Origin: Bryoerythrophyllum caledonicum
Lineage: Eukaryota > Streptophyta > Bryopsida > Pottiales > Pottiaceae
NCBI GenBank assembly: GCA_963971425.1
Contig: OZ020514.1
Location: forward strand, 15,691,218 to 15,755,217
DNA: 64,000 nt
Direction: 5' to 3'
The notes under the pieces: generated by a model
What the model was told of the DNA's origin: nothing
The model's database searches: none
Seen by the model: the letters and a program-made list of their open reading frames with translations, nothing else
Position numbers and translations under genes: made by a program
Part shown: positions 47,416-58,522 of the stretch, one piece after another
Position numbering within the stretch: the stretch's first letter is position 1
Layout of the letters: each line of letters begins with the position of its first letter

Positions 47416-48122
47416 TCATACATCGATATTTTGTGCAGATGGAGGACCTTTTTCAACAGCATCAACCTCAACATCCGGTCTTGGGACGATCCTAAAGATT
47501 GTTGGCTGAATTTCTTGACTGAAATTCAAAGAATCATCCAAGTAGTCCTCAACAATAGGTGCATTCGAAACATTCCTAGCAGGGCTGAAGACCTGTAGCA
47601 ACTGACTAGCCTCCTCGAATATGCCTATGATAAGCTCCCTCTCGAACGGCGCTTTACTTACTGGGGGTGAAACAGTCGGATCAATGTCTTGTAACCTGGC
47701 AAGTGTATTTGCGGCAGAGTGTTGCTCAGAATCTATCGTAGTCTCCATGTCCTGGCTGAAGGAAGGATGAGAGATGGTTCTAACTCCATCGGTGTAGGTC
47801 CAGACAACAGGAGATGACGCACGTCCGATCTTCTCGACTTTAAAGGTAATACATTTGTGATGGTCATCGAAGTTCGAAGAGCATGTAACTCTTCCTCCTT
47901 GAGCAACGACGACTCCTCTTCTCTTCTTGTCCTCTCCTGATCTGGAACAGAACTCACCTCCAGAAGTTCACCTCCTCGACAACTCAGGTCCTCATGGCAC
48001 TCATCGGGCAAGTCGTTAACTAGAGCCTGAAGGCTGCTATCCTCTTCTTCATAAATTGTGCAGGCATTGACATGGACAATATCATGAAATATGCAGATGC
48101 CAATTATGAACTTCCGCAGCTC
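47416..48122 (-). pseudogene. Acidic linker between recombinase and FCP1-like domains
   Basis: Two overlapping open pieces (48122-47733 and 47748-47416) encode a charged, probably disordered spacer. The first, after a CATGCAG acceptor near 48122, includes IYEEEDSSLQALVNDLPDE and a long R/E-rich stretch. The second includes IVEDYLDDSLNFSQEIQPT. The frame changes between them near 47740. A donor (AAG|GTATGT) near 47400 ends the region. Compared with the plus-strand copy, about 400 bp has been lost near 48075, which probably removed an exon. Confidence 0.55.
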
Positions 48123-48282
48123 CCTGCATGGAGTTGGGATATGATGATGCATACAACGAATATGCAAACAGAAAATTAACCACACTACATTGCTGATCAG
48201 TTCACATGGTTATTGTAATATACAACTATCCTAGAAACAGTTTGTCCGTTGACAGAGATAAAATTTAGCGTGTGTATCATAC

Positions 48283-50228
48283 AATGGTCGCCTCATGGCC
48301 ATCGGGTTGTGTAGAAGAGGGAGGAGTCAAGTTGATCTGCTCCTTGTTATCCAACGGGACTCTTCGATGAGTCTTGGACCTGCCCTTGCGCCTATTGTTC
48401 AAAGGCTGATCCGAATCAGAGGCCGCCTCTTTCTTGAGAACCTGAAAATATTTATCATCAATACCAAGCAAAAACAAAATAAAAAATTCATAACCTGATA
48501 AGATCCTTTCTGAATAACCTCTGCAGCAGAGGCCAAGTCCACCACCTGAAATATCACATAAAATATTAGAAAATTCAATGAATAATAAAAGAACTAACAA
48601 CACAGAAAATCACTTCACATTACCTTAAAGACTTTTACTTTCTGTTCTTCCTCAAGGAGCAACTCTCCAAACTTAGCAGCTTTGCCAGATTCCAAACGAG
48701 CTAAATCCCCGTTTATCGCACGTTGACAAACACTCATATCAACCTGATCGGAATTGGCGTTGTATTGTTGATAAGACTTCTCATCCCGGTGACCAATAAC
48801 ACGCATACCTTTTTCGGTAGGAATATTCGCCTCCAGCATCCTCGTGATACCAATTCGCCGCGGTGTCTTGTTACTAAACTTACGGCCCACCACGTTAATG
48901 CCTGGTGTAGACTCAATGAGGTCTCTAACAAGATTACCCAAGGGATTCTTCCCCATTGGACGCGGATGAAACCAAACTTTGTTGGTACACTTAATCTTCA
49001 ATTTCGGCATCAAGAAAAGAGGATGACCAACTTTATCAAACTTTGCTTCCATCACCGATTTCTCTGGCTGGTGCTCCATGACAGTGTTGAAAGTCAAGAT
49101 TATGTCAGGATCAGCCATGTCCACAGGATGCTGAATCGAGTGGCTGGAGCATCGCTCTACAGTGAATTTGTAATTTTTAGACAAGATTGGTTTATACCTG
49201 ACATTCCCACATGAAACGAGAAGCAAAGAATACATAAGAAAAGTATAAGTACACATAAGCAAAGTGCATAACTTACCTAAGGAGCTCCTGGCCGTTCACC
49301 AACACCAATTCAAACTAGTCCAGGATAGTAGACCGTAACTCCTCCTTGCCGCGAGTGAACATATTCCTGCAAGCACAATAACCAAGCCGCGAATTGCAAC
49401 CTTGCGGATGCTCCAAACTAGCACCAGAACTCCTCAGCACACGGACCTCCTCCTCGAATGAAAGTACATCACTGGTAGATGCTTTGGTACCAAGACCTTG
49501 CTTTAATGCTCGCAATACAGCCGCCATCCCTACGTCCTTCACCTTCCGATAACGAACATCTCTAAAAATGTCAAAAGGAATCTCTGGAACAGACGTTTCT
49601 GTAATACGCTGCTCTTAGCGCTTACGAATCACACGACCAATAGCGCGAAGCAGATTCTGGATACTGAAAAACCGAACACAAAGATAAGCACAAATATAAA
49701 AACAATAATTTGAAGCAAAAACTTCACCAAACATTACTTACGAGCCAGGCGGGTAAAGTGTGCCGTCCTTCTTCGTAACCTGTAGGGCAATTCGTGTAGC
49801 ATCTGAACGAATCCACGAACATCGGCCTGCTCCGAGAGCTACTCAACAGTCAAATCAATGGAATGTTCAAAACAAACACGCCATTCATCAAACGCGTTGT
49901 GCCCAAATTTCTGAGTGTTTACTCTTCCGATCACCGCTGGCAACAACAAGAGCTACTTCCTTCTTGTCCAGATCAAGAAAACGACGTTGTCCTCCACCAG
50001 AACCACCACCAGAGCCAGAAATAACGTCGCCCTTGCTATCAGCCAAAGGAGGTCCACCAGAATCATCCTCTTCATCAAAATCCACAAGGCTGGGAGTGAA
50101 AACACCAGAATCTAGATTTGGATTGTCTTTATCCGGGAAAGACTTGATATCACCAACAGGAACCTCCAAATCCACTTCCTCTTCTTCTTGTTCACCGTCA
50201 CTATCTCCATTAGTATCACTGTCCTCAC
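48283..50228 (-). pseudogene. Crypton-type (DUF3504-like) tyrosine recombinase, nearly complete
   Basis: Tyrosine recombinases cut and rejoin DNA with an R...HxR...Y site. Exons: 50228-49742, 49663-49277, 49197-48624, 48545-48495, 48441-48283; the last four joins are GT-AG and in phase. The first exon is acidic, then WA, NAFDEWRVCFEHS and VTKKDGTLYPPGS, the N-terminal signature shared with ZMYM2/KIAA1958-like Crypton proteins. The second has LLRAIGRVIRK, RALKQGLGTKAS, LSFEEEVRVL and TRGKEEL. The third is catalytic: WFHPRPMGKNPLGNLVRDLI, KFSNKTPRRIGITRMLEAN with the Arg, MRVIGHRDEKSYQQY with HxR and Tyr. The last two give VVDLASAAEVIQKG and the charged start of the linker. Breaks: a frame disturbance near 49890, TAA at 49615-49617, TAG at 49319-49321. 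Confidence 0.8.
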
Positions 50229-50888
50229 CTGAGCAAACAAGGCAACTAATCAACAAAGATGCAAGATAAACAAAGATGCAAGATAATCAACACGATTAAA
50301 AAATAAATCAGGTCCAATAAACAAAAAATAAATCAGATTAAATAATTACATATATGAACAACATACATCAAAATATACAAACGACAAACAACAGATCAGA
50401 TCAAAACAACCTATAAGTAACAACAGCATCCACAACTGCGTCATTAAAATCTTTGCCACCTGCAGAAAAATCAATCAAAACTTGCAATCTAACAAATCGA
50501 ACTTATAAACCAGCGCTGCCGCGCGGCGACTATCCAGCCAATGCCGGCTATGTCGGAATTTTTTCTTAACAGAATTCTTTTATAACTTGCATTAATGACC
50601 TGATAGAACTAAATTTACTAAGTAAGAGACAACATACAATGGTTGCACCACTCTTTGAACAAGGAACATAAAAGATGCTAAACATCAATACACAACAAAT
50701 CATATCAATAAACTACCTACCAGTACCTACACCATCGGCAACAACATTCCCCACACCTATACAGAAACAAAAGATAATCAATAAAACAACACACAATCTA
50801 ACAAACTCACATCAAGAATTACTAGTAACCAAAGCAGGCTATGTCCGAGCATTTTAAAAACAAATTTCTGCACTACGAGTTGCATTAC

Positions 50889-51350
50889 CTGATAGAACTT
50901 GTTCTGACTGAGTTAGAAACTCGTCAAAGGAAAGGTTGCACCACTCATTGACAGCGGCGTCATCATCTTTTGATTCGGGAATCAACTCCTCATCATCCGC
51001 ACAATCTTGATCAAGCTGTTGAAGGTCCAGCGGATGTTGGACATCATCTTCTTCAGAAGTCAAAGGAATTTCGCCATCTGGCACATACTTGGATTGATTT
51101 TCTAAGACAGACATAGAATAACATGTCAGAGTTAGGCAAACATTCTACAACATGTCCAAGAATTACAACCATACATGTTTGGCACTCAGTCTTCACAGGA
51201 AGAATACTGCATCTGATGCCGAGGTTAAACAAATGCGAAGGTGGACAGTCCTCCAAAATGTAGTATTCGCCGTCACACTTCCTCCTCTTCTTCCCTTCCG
51301 TAACCTCCATCCTACACACATCAATGCAAAAAATGTGACAAAGAAAAGCG
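50889..51350 (-). pseudogene. Probable 5' exons of the recombinase gene
   Basis: One exon, 51105 to 50889, is strongly acidic (EEDDVQHPLDLQQLDQDC, then PESKDDDAAVNEWCNLSFDE) and ends in TCAG|GTAATG. An earlier one, about 51315 to 51173, starts after a TGTGTAG acceptor and gives KKRRKCDGEYYILEDCPPS, with five Cys in total that might bind zinc. A leader with ATG near 51668 (MDLVRPEVGVNEALFKMFYD) is possible further upstream. Small candidate exons lie between 50.76 and 50.40 kb, but I could not make their phases agree, so the 5' gene structure is provisional. Confidence 0.45.
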
Positions 51351-51699
51351 CAAAATAAAACCAAACTCAAAGATATATAACGCACCTGCTGACGCGCACA
51401 AAGAAACAACAAGTGAAAGACAGGACGATAAGTGAGATACGAAAAACGAGTGAGAAACAATGAGACAGATAGGATGACAAAGTACACATCACCTGATTTT
51501 GAGAACCTTCCGAATCCGCAGTCATCCGTCCAAGAACCACGGTCATACATCACGCAAGCGCCATCGCCATCGAGCTTTCTCCCTTCGCGCCATAGAAAAA
51601 GCCTCATTGTCGTAGAACATTTTGAAAAGAGCCTCATTGACGCCAACCTCAGGCCTCACAAGATCCATGCCCAAATGTACTCTGCAGTAAGAACCACGT

Positions 51700-53620
51700 T
51701 TTTCTTATGAGAAGCTTACAAATTGTAAATATAGTAAATAATACAAATTTTTTGACTTACTACGGCCCTACAAAACTTACAACGTGCGCAGAAACTTGTG
51801 TTGCTGCATCGCACCATCGCCAAAGTTCGCCATCGCCCCACGCTCACAACGACATACACAAAACATTAGAACCTCAACAAAAACAAGAACTCAAGTTGTT
51901 TACCACGACTCATGCGTTGATGACCAAGAATTTTTAAGTACACGGGCCAAACACGCCTTTAGCACACAGGCTGAGCTCGAAATCTGCCATCGCCAATACA
52001 ACGAGTTGCGCGCCATCCGCCATCGCCAGCACAACAAGTTTCGCGCCATGAGCCAAGTTGCGCGCCATATGGAAAGAAACAAGTGCACTGCAACGAAACT
52101 ATTCTGGACCATGCACAGCAAATGAAAAAACATGAAAAAACAGCGGCACGAGCAAAACCAAGAGAAAAATAGAGCCCTAGATCGGATATGGCAACCCATC
52201 AGGATCGACGGTCGACATCGTCGCGTATTATGAACGCAAGATCCAATGGTCTAGAATCAAACACGTGATCGGATGAATGACTCTTGTCGTGAATGAAAGC
52301 ACACTCATCGACACTGATAACCGGTGACTTGCGGAATTGGTCACCTTCTCGAAGGTTCCCTGCCCTCGATCGGACGGTTGTGAGTTGCTTCCCTTGATCG
52401 GGCGGCTATAGAGTTAGGTCATCTTGTTACTGTTGCAACCTGCTTTTCTGAGACGAGGAGAGATTTTCTGTACTATTTTCATGTCTCATGGATGAGCGGA
52501 GGGGGAGAGAGAGATTGTCGCTCTTGGCTTCGTGCTGCTGGCTTTTGTTTTTATGGAGCACTGCATTGGAGATTAGGAGATGAGGAGAAGACTCGTGTGC
52601 GGCGTGACTTGTGGAGAGGTCACCATGGTGAAGTCGACGTCGCGACGTTTGCGGGGAAGCCCGAGACACCAGTGAATAATAGTAAGTGTTGTGTCATTCT
52701 TTTCAATCTTTCTGTCTCTCACATGTCGTGAAGTTTGGTGACATTATGATCCATACTCACTCTGTCAATGTTGAGTTATGAAGCTGACTTGAGATGGTTG
52801 AGAATGTAGGTGGCGGAGTCGGAGGGCGGCACTGCTGCTGTTGTGTCCATGAGCGTCTCGCCCTCGTCGTCGCCATGGTCGGAAGTCGAGTGAGGCATGA
52901 CTCACACACCATACTGCAGCTGCTGCCCGCGACGCTCTTCCGCCTTGCGGCCATCGCCACCCATTTCGCGCCTCTTCCTCACCATAGCAAGACCACGACC
53001 TATGGCCTGCAGCTGCCTCAATTCAGCTCAGACAATATCCACTCAGATCGCGACACTGGTGGAATCTCGGCTGTGGCGTGCAACGCAAACTCTGTTGCTG
53101 ATGGCCAAGGGTGATGTCCCTGCTGTCACGAATCGTCGGAATCAATCTCACCAGCACAGTAGTAGCGCCCACCTCATCTGGTAAATATGGTAGACTCGCG
53201 AGTCGCAGTGAATATATCATGATTCGTGATTCGTCCCGAATTCAATAACTGGCAACACCGGGAGAGCGCGAATGTTGCGGACATGTTGCCCATCTTGGTC
53301 CACAGCCATTCCCCCGTCAACTTCACCTCCTTAACTTGCAGGTTTGAAATTTGGACAGACGCGACGAGCACATCATAAAATATTCAGAAAAACTTTTATA
53401 ATTTTATTTTATTGTAACAATGGCGATACAATTGTGACTCCAGTTGAGCCGCAACGACACAATTTTTGAGCTTGTAAACCACGTAAGATATACCAAGATG
53501 AAACAGTTATAAGCCGAGGCAATCTCGGGCAGGCCCTCCTTGCGTAGGCAGGCTTGGTAAGCTCGGCAGGTTTGGTCTGTGCGGGCAAGCGCAGGCAAAA
53601 AAACCCGAATGGGTGTTACG
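51700..53620. other. GC-richer intergenic block without a supported gene
   Basis: The block contains CGCCATCGCC-type repeats (51.8-52.07 kb) and related phrases CCCTCGATCGGACGGTTGTGAG and CCTTGATCGGGCGGCTATAGAG (about 52365 and 52393). Overlapping open frames on both strands between 52.4 and 53.4 kb have low-complexity, GC-driven composition and no motif. It may include the promoter of the minus-strand recombinase gene and parts of captured gene sequence. Confidence 0.45.
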
Positions 53621-53622
53621 CC

Positions 53623-53749
53623 GGGTGAGGTCCCGATTTTCGGGCCTCACCGGTTGTCTGGTGCCCTTCTCATCGGGTCGGGCTACCGCCCTTGCCCTCT
53701 TCGTCGTGCACCTCACAACCAGTGAGGCCCTCAAATCGGGGCCTCACCC
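53623..53749. repeat. Hairpin with 35-bp inverted repeats
   Basis: 53623-53657 begins GGGTGAGGTCCCGATTTTCG. The reverse complement of 53715-53749 begins GGGTGAGGCCCCGATTTGAG and the two arms agree at about 31 of 35 positions. The loop is 57 bp. It is GC-rich and lies 420 bp upstream of the BES1/BZR1 fragment. It may be a small foldback element. It is not a bacterial-type terminator. Confidence 0.8.
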
Positions 53750-54172
53750 TATACATGATTTGGGGGATACTAGGTGGAGCGCTACTAGACAATTTGGGAT
53801 CTCCGTAATTGTGCAGCAGGAGCGTTTCAAGGGTGAGCCAGGAAGTCGCCCATCTGCCCGCACGACGCAAGATCGGCCTTCTCGAAGTCCCTTGAGCTAG
53901 GTCCAAAGTCCCCCAGTTCCACCGCTCCCCGTTCCCATTGCACCGTTCCCTGCAGTAGGGTTCCGCGCTCCAACTTTGGCCACCGCCGCTTGCCCGCGCG
54001 GCCTACCTTCTCCGCGCTCCACACAACGCTGCTCCCCGACATCGCCTTGCTCCTCGACGTCGACACTCCTTCTTCACTGCTTGCCTCCTTCGACGTGCGC
54101 GCTGCTTCCTTCCTTTGACGCGCTGCTCTTTCTTCGTGACCGTGTCGATACCTTTGTGCTGCTCGTCTGGTA

Positions 54173-54655
54173 TGGAAGGAGCGCGAGAACAACAAGCGGA
54201 GGGAGCGGAGTCGGCGCGCCATCGCTGCAAAGATCTTTGCTGGGCTGCGGCTCTATGGGAATTACAACCTGCCAAAGCACTGTAACAACAACATGGTGCT
54301 TAAGGCGATGTGCGCTGAAGCTGGGTGGACCGTGGACGGGTGGACCGTGGAGGAAGACGGCACCACCTATCGCAAGGTAGGTGATTGAGAATTTGAGGGA
54401 TGGGTGCAATGCTATAGGTTTTTACCAATTGGCAATGGATTTCAGGGATGCAAGCCGCCGGGGGAGACAAAAATGGACACACTATCGGACACCAGTTCCA
54501 CAAACTCGTATCCGGGGAGCGGCGAGTCGCCCATTCCGTGGCTGAAGATGTTTTCCGGTCCGAGCGCCACTTCTAGACTTCCGCCATTGCACGTGAAGCG
54601 GCGCGGCATGGCGAGAGCGCCCGTGACGCCCCCCAGCAGCTCGCCGCTCATGTAC
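54173..54655 (+). pseudogene. BES1/BZR1-type transcription factor, 5'- and 3'-truncated fragment
   Basis: BES1/BZR1 proteins bind E-box/BRRE DNA and mediate brassinosteroid responses in angiosperms. The first exon reads [49 protein letters not shown] and [10 protein letters not shown], the diagnostic N-terminal domain. A GT-AG intron (about 54376-54445) leads to GCKPPGETKMD and ends SPLMY-stop. Oddities: an imperfect 15-bp duplication inserts five residues (GWTVDGWTV) inside the DNA-binding domain near 54330-54358; no in-frame ATG precedes WKERE (stops at 54116 and 54137); the protein stops right after the APVTPPSSSP motif, where the family continues with its regulatory half. High GC and retained intron suggest a captured genomic fragment near a MULE, or a decayed gene. 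Confidence 0.85.
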
Positions 54656-54659
54656 TAAT

Positions 54660-55355
54660 TAGCAATCATACTTAGTGATACTGATTTGAAGCCATACTAG
54701 GTGATATTAAGAATTGGTTCAGCAGTAAAAAGCTTGATACTAGAATTCTTTCTTGCAATGACAAAGGAACTATGGCACAAGTTAATTCTTCAACACCAGA
54801 AGAATTCCCAAATTTCATTCAAGTGTGTGATCTAATTTTTCATTCAATTTAAGTGAATTGTCTTATTTCATTTGACAGAGATGAATCACATGTTCTGATT
54901 TTGTCACAAAAAATTCATATTTTTTTTGGAAATTTGAAATTATTATGAGTTTTTAAAGAAATAGTGAGAAAAATCATATTAAATATAAATTGTGCAAAAA
55001 AATTCAGAAATTTTCTCTAGAGGTTCACATCATCGTGCCAAAACCTGTGGTGTAAATGAAACTTCCATTTTCAGCTATAAATAGAAATTCGGTTACAGTT
55101 CCAAATTCACGCGTTGCATTAATCCCCCCATCAAACTTCTATTTTTGGGCGCCGCCGCTGCCCGTGGCTTGCTGCCCGATGACGGGTCCCTCTCCTCGAC
55201 AGTGGACCCGAGGTCTGGAGCTGGGTTTGGACAGTTGACCCGTTAAAGGGTCTGGATGTCAGGCCGGGTTCCTTTTTGCACCCGATATCCAAATGATGGG
55301 TCCATCCTCGACCATGGACGATATTTTTGTGACAGATGCAATGGATGATATTTGT
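54660..55355. other. No supported gene
   Basis: 54.66-55.05 kb is AT-rich. 55.05-55.3 kb is more GC-rich with GACGGGTCCC, TTGACCCGTTAAAGGGTC and GATGGGTCCATC phrases that form short inverted matches. This could be the left flank or a terminal region of the MULE, but I did not find a long terminal inverted repeat partner. Confidence 0.4.
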
Positions 55356-58300
55356 TGCACTACCCAATATAGAGAATATGCTTAGTGGACCCTTTCACCC
55401 TAGTGTAGTGCAAGTGTAGCTGTAGTGCAAATTGTCATGTTCGTAGGATTGTACTGCGTAGCGTAGGATTGGGCCCTTTGGGCTATTATGATATATTGTA
55501 TAACAATTTGTCCTACAAACGAAGGTGGATATGTAGTGCAACGATAATTTTGTGCTACCTGAAATTTTGGATCTGAGAATTTTGAAACTGGTACTGCATC
55601 CTCCACCTAATGAAGGGATAAATTGATGCTTCGGGCCACTTATTCCACGGTCCTCCATGTTTCCTAAATCCTGGGATTTGTCTGAAGCGTAGAGATTCGT
55701 TCCTACTGAATGTTCTAGTTTGTAGAGGAGAGGTTGCTAGTTCTCTTTGTTGACATGGTTGACGTTTAAGGGTGAATATGGCAACAGAGGGGTCTCGGTG
55801 GTCGAGTTTAGCAGTACTTGTTCTGGTGAGGATGATACACACTTTGATTCTTCCTATGAGCAAAACAAAGAATGTTGCATACCATCTCTAATGCGTCACT
55901 AGGTACCTGATTTCATTGATCTTACAGGCCCTTCCAACTATGACAGGAAGAATGCCCTAGGTAGAACTGTGTCAGAAACGCATGAAAGTACAACATTATC
56001 AGCCCATAAGCTTAACTATGTCGATCTTGAGGATGAGAGTAATTGTCATGTGCTCTTAGGTCGATGGAAGGAGAGTCTTCATAACAGAGCATCATATGTT
56101 GATATAAGCTGTGAGAGAGATCGTCTTCCACTCCGAGTAGTTCTGCCAACAGGACCAGATCATCACTCTCCTGAGGACGTGCAATCCGTCCGTAGTGTGA
56201 CAAGTGCTCCAGACCCATCACTACTTGGCGCAATGTTTCCTCTTGAGCATCCTGGGCATAGTGACTCAATCCGAACTGCGACCTCCCTTGCTTCCACGGG
56301 GTCTGAGGATGGAGGTTTAGACTTTGCTGCAGATATATCGTCGTGTTCTACAGAATTGTCCCAGACAAGTTCAATTACGTCTACCGGTGTGTCCTTGGGA
56401 GCTCAGTGTCCTGCAACGGCAAGCACGCAACCACTGTATTTTGACCTTTCCTCTAGCGATTGTACATCATGTTCATCTTACTATGACAAACAGAAGTTAG
56501 ACGATCCCAGAGGTAGTGAGTACGAAGTAACCTCAAATTCGAACCCTTCCTTCAATCCAAGAGGGCATGTTGTTGAAGAAGTTGTATTATCAAGCCCTCA
56601 GCACAGCCACAGAGAATTCTCTAACGTGAGTAGTGATAGGAATGTCACATTTGTTGAGAGGAAGACCGTCCCTAAGGGAAAGGCTAGGAGCAGTAGAAGT
56701 GATAAACCAACAACCAGGCCGCCGTTGAAGAAGGAAAACCAAAAAGAGAGCAAACCCATGCGGCATATCTTGTCTGAGGATTGGGAGGAAGAGGACATTC
56801 CATACCAGGGGCCTGAGCGTGAGGAAGAGCTAGTTAGAAGGCTTTGAGAGATGAAGCAAACTCCTCCACCTGGTCCATTTTGCAGGGAGGATCTCACGTG
56901 GGAACCAATTCGTACCCAGGGCGGAGGCCGTCATTACATACACGAGGTCACAGTCATCCCTTGGAAGAGGCTTTCAGACTTGAGGGAGGGCGAGGGACAG
57001 GACAAATCGTATCCTTGTAGATTCAACAAGGAGACAGTCTCGAAGAATAAGCCAGGGAGCTTGGTACTACCAAGGGCTAACAGTGCTGCCAAGGTTATTA
57101 AGTAAGTCCCGAACTTGACCTAAATCTGCTCCTTCGTTGTTTTTGGTTGTAGTGCAACATTGTGTATACTGTGTGTCCGGGAATGGATTTAGGGCACCGA
57201 GTGTAGTGCATCCATTGTATACGTTCAACTCAGAATAGGCTATGTCCTTTCTCTGTAGTGCATGTAGATCTACTAGTCTTACTAATTGTTTGAACTTGAG
57301 CAGGTTCAGCTGTAATTTTGGACTTGAAGATAATTCCCATATTTACATTAAAGACTTGAAGGGCCTTCTTCAAGCGGAAAAGCAAAGGAGGAAGAAGAGG
57401 GCTATAACTGCATTAGAGAAGAAGCGCAAAGGGAAGAAGGTTATCCCGGATTTCAATGCAATGTCTACTGATGGAAGCACAGGGCAGAAGAAGCCACGCA
57501 TAGGTCACAAGGCTACTGGCATGTCTATGAAGCGAGGATGCTAGCGCCATTTCCTGGCAAAGCAGAACTATATGGACACTACATTGTGTCAATTGGTGTA
57601 CAAGGTTAGTGAGCACGTAAACGTGCATGGTGAGCAGTGCCACAGTATCACGGTGCCTGGATTCAAGCACTCCATGGGAACATCGTTGACGGATAATATG
57701 AAGAACAAACTGGGCAGTATGTTAGACATGGGATTGACTTCTACTCAAGTTATGATCCAACACAAGGCATGGGTGATGGAGATGGCGCTGTCGAACGCCC
57801 TAGTGAGTAGAGATATGTTTGTCAAGGCACACGACGTCCGGAACATAGCAAACAAGCGTGCACAAGAGATTTGGATGAAGCACAAGAAGGAGACCGTTAG
57901 CATCAGGCTCTGGAAGGACAAAAACATCAAGGAGGTTTTCTTTTATCAAGAACACGGTCTGCTGGATATTAACAAGAAGGAACAGGACGATGCCCCCTTC
58001 ACCCTTGGATTTCAGACAGCCTGGCAGAAGACTATGCTTGTGAAATTTGGCCATCAAAGTGCTATTTCCATAGACGCCACGTTTGGTATAAGTCACTCCC
58101 GGGTAAGCAGAGTTCTAAATAACTTGAGTACCTAGAAATGTTAGTTGGTATATGTGTAGTGCGAGAAGAGTAGGTGATTACTTACTGTGACTTGTACCTA
58201 AACCTTGCTCTGATACCAAACTCCTTGTGCGTTATGATTTGATGCAGTACCCATTGTATACCGTTATGGTGTTTGACGAATGGCGGAATGGTATACCGGT

Positions 58301-58522
58301 TGCTTATTTCATTATCTCCAGTTCCACCGAGAACGCCTTGAAACCTGTGCTACAGGCACTGAAGGACAAAGCCTTATCTGTCAAACTTGACTGGGAGCCC
58401 TTGTCGGTAATTGTGGACAATGCTCAAGCTGAATTGAACGTCCTAAAGTAAGTAAATGTCTCTCTTTTCATTTCTTTTGAATTTAAAGGATGTGTATTTA
58501 CTCAATGATCACGTGTAGTGCA
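55356..58522. repeat. GTAGTGCA motif repeated in the flank and introns of the MULE
   Basis: GTAGTGCA occurs at 55405-55412, 55422-55429, 55533-55540, 57149-57156, 57203-57210, 57255-57262 and 58515-58522, with GTAGTGC at 58156-58162 and the reverse form TGCACTAC at 55356-55363. Most copies are in the three introns and the 5' flank, none in the exons listed for the transposase. An 8-mer would be expected about 0.1 times in this length on both strands. Confidence 0.85.

Larger units (their letters stand above)
44640..51690 (-). mobile_element. Crypton-like tyrosine recombinase element carrying FCP1-like phosphatase domains
   Basis: The minus strand encodes, in order, acidic and Cys-containing 5' exons (51.35-50.85 kb), a Crypton-type tyrosine recombinase (50.23-48.62 kb), a charged linker (48.55-47.0 kb), FCP1-like domain 1 (46.9-46.26 kb), FCP1-like domain 2 (45.9-45.27 kb) and a 3' tail with a 212-bp tandem duplication. 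The splice phases I could follow join the recombinase to the linker. Cryptons use a tyrosine recombinase and have no terminal inverted repeats, and none are seen here. The linker-to-tail half is repeated in reverse at 6.48-10.44 kb. Stops and a frame break show that this copy is not intact, although it is far less decayed than the plus-strand copy. Outer limits are approximate. Confidence 0.65.

Noticed and set aside
48723-49214. 163-codon plus-strand ORF
   Set aside because: Antisense of the recombinase catalytic exon.
49760-50269. 169-codon plus-strand ORF rich in Ser/Pro
   Set aside because: It is the antisense of the acidic recombinase exon, which has splice sites and family motifs on the minus strand.
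53827-54409. Minus-strand Arg/Ala-rich ORFs
   Set aside because: Antisense to and upstream of the BES1/BZR1 fragment in GC-rich DNA, without motif.
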